A DNA stretch of 64,000 nt. Origin: Chryseosolibacter sp964532595 (lineage in GTDB: Bacteria > Bacteroidota > Bacteroidia > Cytophagales > Cyclobacteriaceae). The DNA lies in contig CAZHIQ010000010.1 of NCBI GenBank assembly GCA_964532595.1, positions 27,414-91,413 of the forward strand, read 5' to 3'. The translations under genes and the position numbers were made by a program. Of this stretch, positions 60,083 to 64,000 are shown piece after piece; positions within the stretch are counted from its first letter, which is position 1, and every line of letters starts with the position of its first letter. The notes beneath the pieces were generated by a model. It saw nothing but the letters and a program-made list of their open reading frames with translations. It had not been told where the DNA came from and ran no database searches.

Positions 60083-61099
60083 ATGAATTTCACTTTCGGC
60101 GCGGAAAAAATAGACCTCAGTAACCTCTCGACCCTTGGCAAGTCGGTGCCCGACCTCCTTATCTGGGCGGCACCGGTTATGTTTCTGTTTGTCATCATTG
60201 AATATGTCGTTTCCCGCCGCCTGGATCATCACAACGTCTATGACAAACGTGAAACCTTGGGCTCCATACTCGTCGGAGTAGGAAATGTAGCAATAGGGGT
60301 AGCGTTGAAGACACTGTTGTTTGGACTTGTAGTGCTCGCCTACAACCTCGTTCCCTGGCGCATGGAATTCAGCTGGTGGTCATTTATTCCCTGTTATATC
60401 ATCTTTGACCTTTGCAGCTATTGGGCGCACAATGTTTCGCATAGAATGCGCTTCTTGTGGGCTACCCACGTGGCCCACCACTCCGGCGAGCATTACAACC
60501 TAACTGTTTCGTTTCGTTTGAGCTGGGTTCAGTGGCTTAAGATCGTCTTCTTTTTACCCGTAGCGTTTCTCGGGTTCCATCCGGTCATCATCTTCTTTGT
60601 AAACCAGATTGCAATTCTGTTCCAGTTCTGGCAGCATACCGAATACATTGGAAAGCTCCACCCGTGGCTTGAGTATATCATCGCTACGCCGTCTAACCAT
60701 CGGGTACACCACGGTTCACAGAAGAAATATATCAACAAGAATTACGGTGCTACTTTCATCATCTGGGATCGTATTTTCGGAACGTACCAGGAAGAGGATG
60801 AGCCCGCCAAGTACGGTATTACGAAAAACCTCGAACACGCTCACAAGCATGATCCTATTCATATCAATTTTCACGAATACGTCGATATGCTTAAGGATGT
60901 CAGGAGAGCGCGCAATTGGAAAGAAGGCTTCTTCTACATTTTCGGAGACCCCGAAGACATCTACCAGTACAAGCTTCAAAACGGTATCATTCAGGCCCCT
61001 GCTGACGAAGAACATCAGGCCCACGTGGTAGAGATGGGGTCGCAAACCCGCCCCCCGGCTGAAGGACCCACCGGCTACAAAAACGCCGTAGGAGAATAA
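60083..61099 (+). CDS. Sterol desaturase / fatty acid hydroxylase family membrane protein
   Basis: A 338-residue protein with four or five membrane helices and the conserved histidine boxes H116NVSH, H129VAHH and H206RVHH for a di-iron centre. LWATHVAHHSGEHYNLTVSF and NHRVHHGSQKKYINKNYGA are typical of bacterial members. Probable substrates are lipids, for example hydroxylation or desaturation of isoprenoid or sphingolipid chains; it cannot be resolved here. The last about 40 residues are hydrophilic and variable. A hairpin at 60030-60042 and an eight-T run precede the gene. Confidence 0.92.
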   Translation: MNFTFGAEKIDLSNLSTLGKSVPDLLIWAAPVMFLFVIIEYVVSRRLDHHNVYDKRETLGSILVGVGNVAIGVALKTLLFGLVVLAYNLVPWRMEFSWWSFIPCYIIFDLCSYWAHNVSHRMRFLWATHVAHHSGEHYNLTVSFRLSWVQWLKIVFFLPVAFLGFHPVIIFFVNQIAILFQFWQHTEYIGKLHPWLEYIIATPSNHRVHHGSQKKYINKNYGATFIIWDRIFGTYQEEDEPAKYGITKNLEHAHKHDPIHINFHEYVDMLKDVRRARNWKEGFFYIFGDPEDIYQYKLQNGIIQAPADEEHQAHVVEMGSQTRPPAEGPTGYKNAVGE

Positions 61100-61145
61100 G
61101 CGAGGCACACTTTTTGTCGCGAGTTCTTCATAAAATCTCCCGGTT

Positions 61146-61721
61146 ATGAAGAACATTTACAGGCAAGTAGCGACGGCCGCAGGCTGGATGTTTCTGATTG
61201 TCGCGCTAAGCGCGTGTTCGCGTTCTATCTCGTACAATGATGCCGTTCAGAAGAACATTCGACGGGCCGACAACCCCGACATGCACGATGATGCGCGGTT
61301 TGTTGCCGATGCAGCCAGCTACCACCTCTTGGTGACGCAAATGGCGGAGCAAGCGATAGAATCGGGTTATTCAGCTGCCCTGGTACGATTAGCGCAGGAA
61401 ACGCTGAAGCAGCAGGAAGACATGCTGAAAGACCTTAAACGAATTGCCCGCCGCGAAGACATGGTATTACCCACGAAGATGCGTGACCAGCATGAGCAGA
61501 TGCTGAGTGAGCTGAAGTCGACCGGTAGGGATCAGTTCGATCGAACGTTTACACGGATACTTATGGATGTCAATCGCGACGACCGCGCCAAGTTTGAACA
61601 GATGGCTACCAACGGCGAAAGCGCCGATGTTCGCGCTTTCGCCGCCAGACAAATTGGTTTCTTCAATAACTATCAGGACCAGTTGCGCACTGTCGACGCC
61701 GAGTTATTGCGTACATACTAG
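61146..61721 (+). CDS. DUF4142-type lipoprotein
   Basis: A 191-residue lipoprotein: signal peptide with lipobox LSAC and lipidated C24. The mature part is helical. DDARFVADAASYHLLVTQMAEQA and ALVRLAQETLKQQEDMLKDL match the ferritin-like DUF4142 family, often found in the periplasm of Bacteroidota and proteobacteria and induced by stress. No metal-binding set is evident. It starts 46 bases after the sterol-desaturase-like gene and may share its transcript. Confidence 0.9.
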   Translation: MKNIYRQVATAAGWMFLIVALSACSRSISYNDAVQKNIRRADNPDMHDDARFVADAASYHLLVTQMAEQAIESGYSAALVRLAQETLKQQEDMLKDLKRIARREDMVLPTKMRDQHEQMLSELKSTGRDQFDRTFTRILMDVNRDDRAKFEQMATNGESADVRAFAARQIGFFNNYQDQLRTVDAELLRTY

Positions 61722-61724
61722 GAC

Positions 61725-62030
61725 CTACCGTTTGCGTCTGCTTCGACGCATGCCCTGATCCAGATCACTCACTCCGGCGATGTCGTTAGGTTCGCTGCCT
61801 GTCCGACGCTCACTCACCGTACCTGACACGTCATCGGCGAGTTGTTCAATATTGGAATCATCCTTCTTTTCTTCCGACTCGCTAGCGGTTTCGCCGGTGC
61901 GCCGCTGCTGATTCATCTCGTCACGGGCCTGGCGACTCTCAGGAAACCGTTCCTGATCTGCGCCAGTACGGTTGCCTTCATTCTCCGGTCGCCGCTCATC
62001 CCTCCTGGTATTCTTATCGTCGCTTTTCAT
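61725..62030 (-). CDS. Hydrophilic, probably disordered protein
   Basis: A 101-residue protein starting MKSDDKNTRRDERRPENEGN. It is almost without hydrophobic residues, rich in R, E, D, S and G, and ends RRSRRKR. Such small disordered proteins occur in many soil Bacteroidota and are thought to be stress-related, but no function is known. An in-frame ATG 33 bases upstream gives a less plausible hydrophobic start. It ends three bases from the convergent lipoprotein gene. Confidence 0.6.
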   Translation of the reverse strand: MKSDDKNTRRDERRPENEGNRTGADQERFPESRQARDEMNQQRRTGETASESEEKKDDSNIEQLADDVSGTVSERRTGSEPNDIAGVSDLDQGMRRSRRKR

Positions 62031-62087
62031 AGTGCTTTTTAGACATACAGCGACCAAAATCATTCCCGAAGAGAACTCACTTTAACA

Positions 62088-62134
62088 CCTCCCTACGCTA
62101 TGCTCCGGGAGGCAAGCTCTAACACTCTTACACT
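62088..62134 (+). repeat. Dispersed hairpin-plus-TAACACT element, copy 2
   Basis: CCTCCC and GGGAGG enclose a 13-base loop (TACGCTATGCTCC); GCAAGCT, CTAACACT and CTTACACT follow. It matches copy 1 at 24403 in order and orientation but has fewer trailing units. The stop codon of the DUF1801 gene lies in the last unit. Confidence 0.7.
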
Positions 62135-62523
62135 CCTTTCAGCGGCTCAAGTCTTCCCTTGCGCTTCACCAAATTCTTGTAGTCCCATTGAATATCGCGG
62201 GCCATTTTCAGCCATCGCCCGAGGTCATCGGTATCGACGTCCTGCTCGGAGTTGAATCGAATCTCAGCCGCTTTAAAGGTTCCTTCGTCCTTGAGCTTTT
62301 CCTCACCGAACGACTGTCCGCTCCAAAAAAGAAGCCGTACACAATTCTTCAGTTTGCTGTAACCGACAACGGGATTGCCTTCGAGAAACCATACCGGATG
62401 GGCGTGCCAGATCTTGCTTTCGGCGTCCGGCAGGTGCGTATTTATGGTTTTGGCGAGAAGGTCACAGATCATACGATCTTCATCGGCCAGTGCATCATTG
62501 TAGGCTTGGATGTCTTTGTTCAT
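62128..62523 (-). CDS. DUF1801-domain protein
   Basis: A 131-residue cytoplasmic protein starting MNKDIQAYNDALADEDRMIC; an ATG eight codons upstream is less typical. SKIWHAHPVWFLEGNPVVGY and CVRLLFWSGQSF are characteristic of the DUF1801/YdhG-like fold, a small alpha/beta domain of unknown function. It is 30 bases downstream of the alpha/beta hydrolase gene and may share its transcript. The stop codon lies in the dispersed repeat. Confidence 0.88.
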   Translation of the reverse strand: MNKDIQAYNDALADEDRMICDLLAKTINTHLPDAESKIWHAHPVWFLEGNPVVGYSKLKNCVRLLFWSGQSFGEEKLKDEGTFKAAEIRFNSEQDVDTDDLGRWLKMARDIQWDYKNLVKRKGRLEPLKGV

Positions 62524-62553
62524 AGGCAACCGAAACGTAGTTCGCAAAGGATA

Positions 62554-63387
62554 TCAGTTCGAGCTTTGGGACCGAGTCCGTTCCCTTACGATGCGTTCAA
62601 CTTCCCGGAGGAGCAGGGGGAAGGCCGGCTCCGCCATCGCATGACCATAGCCGTCGAGTTCGTACAATCGCGTCTGGGTGTGTCCTGCAATCTTCATCAT
62701 ACGCATCATATAGGCGTTCTCTTCGTAGCGACCGAGCATTTCAAGTTCGCGGTCGCCGGTGATAAGGAGGAGAGGGGGAGCATCAGGCCTTACGTGGTAC
62801 AGCGGCGCAAATGCATCAACAATGGGTCGAATGTCCGGGATACCTCGTTCCGCCCGAATAGTAAAGTGCGTGATGGTGTGCCCCGTGAAAGGGATGAGTC
62901 CGGCGATACGGTTGGCGTCAATCCCATGGGCGTCGAGGTACTGCTTGTCAAGACCTACCATCATGTCGAGATAACCTCCCGCTGAACTTCCGGAAAGAAA
63001 AATCAAGCCAGAGTCACCGCCCAGTTGCGAAATATTGTTGAACACCCATGCCACCGCCGCGGCCGCATCTTCGATGTAGACGGGAGACTTGACCTTGGGG
63101 GACAAGCGATAATTGGGTGCCACGATGGCATAACCTTTCTCCTTCAGCGCCTCCGGAATGTGCTTTTCACCCCCCGTTAATCCTCCACCGTGGAACCAGA
63201 CAATCGTAGCAAAACCCTTTCGGTTGGTTGGATAATAGATATCGAGAACGCAACGCTCGCGGGCGTAGGCGTCGGAAGATTGAGGGCGGTAGGGAACATC
63301 CTGCTGAATCTCGTATTGTAGCGGGACTTCCTGAGCGTTTAGCGATAGCGTGCCCAGAAGCAGGGCTGAAAGGAAAAAAGTGCGCAT
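62554..63387 (-). CDS. Secreted alpha/beta hydrolase (carboxylesterase-like)
   Basis: A 277-residue enzyme. The ATG giving MRTFFLSALLLGTLSLNAQE supplies a signal peptide; a frame extending 23 codons upstream is unlikely. The oxyanion motif is FHGGGLTGG, the nucleophile serine is in SGSSAGG, an acid candidate is in LLITGDRELEM, and the histidine in YGHAMAEP. It belongs to the hormone-sensitive-lipase-like/carboxylesterase group acting on ester bonds in the periplasm. The substrate is unknown. Confidence 0.92.
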   Translation of the reverse strand: MRTFFLSALLLGTLSLNAQEVPLQYEIQQDVPYRPQSSDAYARERCVLDIYYPTNRKGFATIVWFHGGGLTGGEKHIPEALKEKGYAIVAPNYRLSPKVKSPVYIEDAAAAVAWVFNNISQLGGDSGLIFLSGSSAGGYLDMMVGLDKQYLDAHGIDANRIAGLIPFTGHTITHFTIRAERGIPDIRPIVDAFAPLYHVRPDAPPLLLITGDRELEMLGRYEENAYMMRMMKIAGHTQTRLYELDGYGHAMAEPAFPLLLREVERIVRERTRSQSSN

Positions 63388-63473
63388 GTCTAATTTAAGT
63401 ATACCAAATCCGGCCGCATAATGCCCTGTACGCCAGCGCAGCGGAAGATTAACCAACTCGAATATAGGAAAAT

Positions 63474-63505
63474 AAAAAAGACGTGCTTAAAGCAGGACTT
63501 TAAGC
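63474..63505 (-). terminator. Terminator downstream of the 39-residue membrane protein gene
   Basis: On the minus strand GCTTAAAG-TCCTG-CTTTAAGC, a perfect eight-base-pair hairpin, is followed by ACGTC and TTTTTT. It sits 41 bases after the small gene's stop and would separate it from the hydrolase gene. The five-base gap before the T-run makes it weaker than the other terminators. Confidence 0.55.
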
Positions 63506-63545
63506 TCGAATCATATACGGCCAAGGGGTGACGCCTGAGACAGGA

Positions 63546-63665
63546 TCAGGCTCCCATGAAGAGGGCCCACAAAGAGATGAGAAAGATGAGCGCTATGATG
63601 ATGACGTTCTCCCAAAAACGTAAATGTACGCCGTGCTTCCGTTGATACCTGGTCTTCGTTTCCAT
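63546..63665 (-). CDS. 39-residue single-helix membrane protein
   Basis: The frame begins METKTRYQRKHGVHLRFWEN and ends in one hydrophobic helix (VIIIALIFLISLWALFMGA). The basic N-terminus and uncharged helix predict an inner-membrane protein with the N-terminus inside. Two adjacent inverted repeats, GCCTGA/TCAGGC overlapping the stop and the T-run hairpin further on, fit the 3' end of a transcription unit. I recognise no family. Short length limits confidence. Confidence 0.55.
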   Translation of the reverse strand: METKTRYQRKHGVHLRFWENVIIIALIFLISLWALFMGA

Positions 63666-64000
63666 ACGCAAAAAATTTCGATCCGGATACGGGCATCGCC
63701 CGCCTACCTAAAGAATTACTTTAAATATACGGCGATAAACCCACAGGGGTTAATACGGCTCACCGGGAGTATGTAACTCCTGGATTGAAAAAAAAAATGC
63801 CGGTACAATTCTCGCCTTAATAGAGCCGACCTTACACCTGCCTCGGAGAGTTCATGCTGGAAAAACCTTGTGAAACGGCCGTTTCAGCGACAGAAAGGGC
63901 TATTTGCACAGGAGAGGAATGCTCAAAAGACGCTTTTTCTTGCGTGGAGCCAAGCAAAGGGCAAAATGAACCGTTCAGCGATGGACGGACGCGTGTCACG
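63666..64000. other. Right-end region with hairpins, no clear gene
   Basis: The region holds CGGGC/GCCCG near 63692-63704, AACCC/GGGTT at 63738-63751, and CCGGGAGT/ACTCCTGG at 63763-63783, followed by a ten-A run. CGGCTC at 63756 is complementary to GAGCCG at 63823. From 63854 a plus-strand frame (49 codons, Cys-rich) and its antisense frame both run off the edge; neither translation looks like a protein, so I call no gene. Confidence 0.45.

Noticed and set aside
62188..62985. Plus-strand frame of 265 codons across the DUF1801 and hydrolase genes
   Set aside because: It is antisense to two family-matched genes.
1..64000. tRNA, rRNA, CRISPR arrays, transposases, integrases and phage genes
   Set aside because: Read through on both strands; no cloverleaf-like TTCGA arms, regular spacer arrays or mobile-element proteins were seen.

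Overview
The window looks like chromosomal DNA of a Bacteroidota bacterium, most likely of the order Cytophagales (inference). The reasons are a short primary sigma factor without region 1.1, type IX secretion C-terminal domains of types A and B, SprB-type repeats with a PorP/SprF-family protein, and promoters of the Bacteroidota TAnnTTTG type. Shine-Dalgarno sequences are weak throughout. I see no rRNA, tRNA, CRISPR array, insertion sequence or phage gene. Genes are densely packed, and many convergent pairs end within a few bases of each other.

Layout. 1-472 is the 5' part of a secreted protein usually labelled asparagine synthetase B, preceded by an unusually structured leader. 0.86-6.1 kb is a signalling operon: a three-receiver hybrid histidine kinase, a stand-alone receiver and a CheR-type methyltransferase. 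6.2-7.1 kb has two cold-shock-domain genes. 7.1-18.1 kb holds a VTT membrane protein, a zinc alcohol dehydrogenase, a TPR sensor kinase and a group of ion-handling membrane proteins (TerC, CPA2 antiporter, CNNM/CorC, MscS). rpoD lies at 18.6 kb. 19.5-24.2 kb is a two-gene sugar-catabolism operon: a Tat-signal Gfo/Idh/MocA oxidoreductase followed by a HEAT-repeat protein with two DUF1080 domains.

24.4-28.5 kb is the first alpha-glucan region (DUF4112 protein, TreS-like GH13, alpha-glucosidase GH13, small membrane protein). An M3 peptidase, a nucleoid-associated protein, a two-subunit molybdenum hydroxylase and a DUF5009 membrane protein follow. 35.8-46.3 kb is devoted to type IX secretion: a 1320-residue Ig-repeat protein, then an operon of an unknown secreted protein, two SprB-repeat type B substrates and a SprF-like protein. 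An amidohydrolase, an ECF sigma factor and a fatty acid desaturase follow.

49.3-58.5 kb is the second alpha-glucan region: YihY, TreY and TreZ on the minus strand; GlgX and MalQ on the plus strand. TreY and TreZ make trehalose from the reducing end of glucans, GlgX debranches, and MalQ redistributes maltodextrins. With the TreS-like enzyme this gives two routes between glucan or maltose and trehalose. The last 5.5 kb has a thiolase, a sterol-desaturase family protein, several small envelope or stress-type proteins, an alpha/beta hydrolase and a 39-residue membrane protein.

Non-coding signals that stand out are the structured leader at 0.5-0.7 kb, perfect inverted repeats upstream of rpoD, the ECF sigma gene and the TPR kinase gene, a heptamer tandem repeat, and two copies of a hairpin-plus-TAACACT repeat element 38 kb apart. 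I found no gene set that I can defend as a wholly new system. The best candidates for new biology are the SprB/SprF operon with its uncharacterised N-terminal domain, the structured leader and the dispersed repeat.
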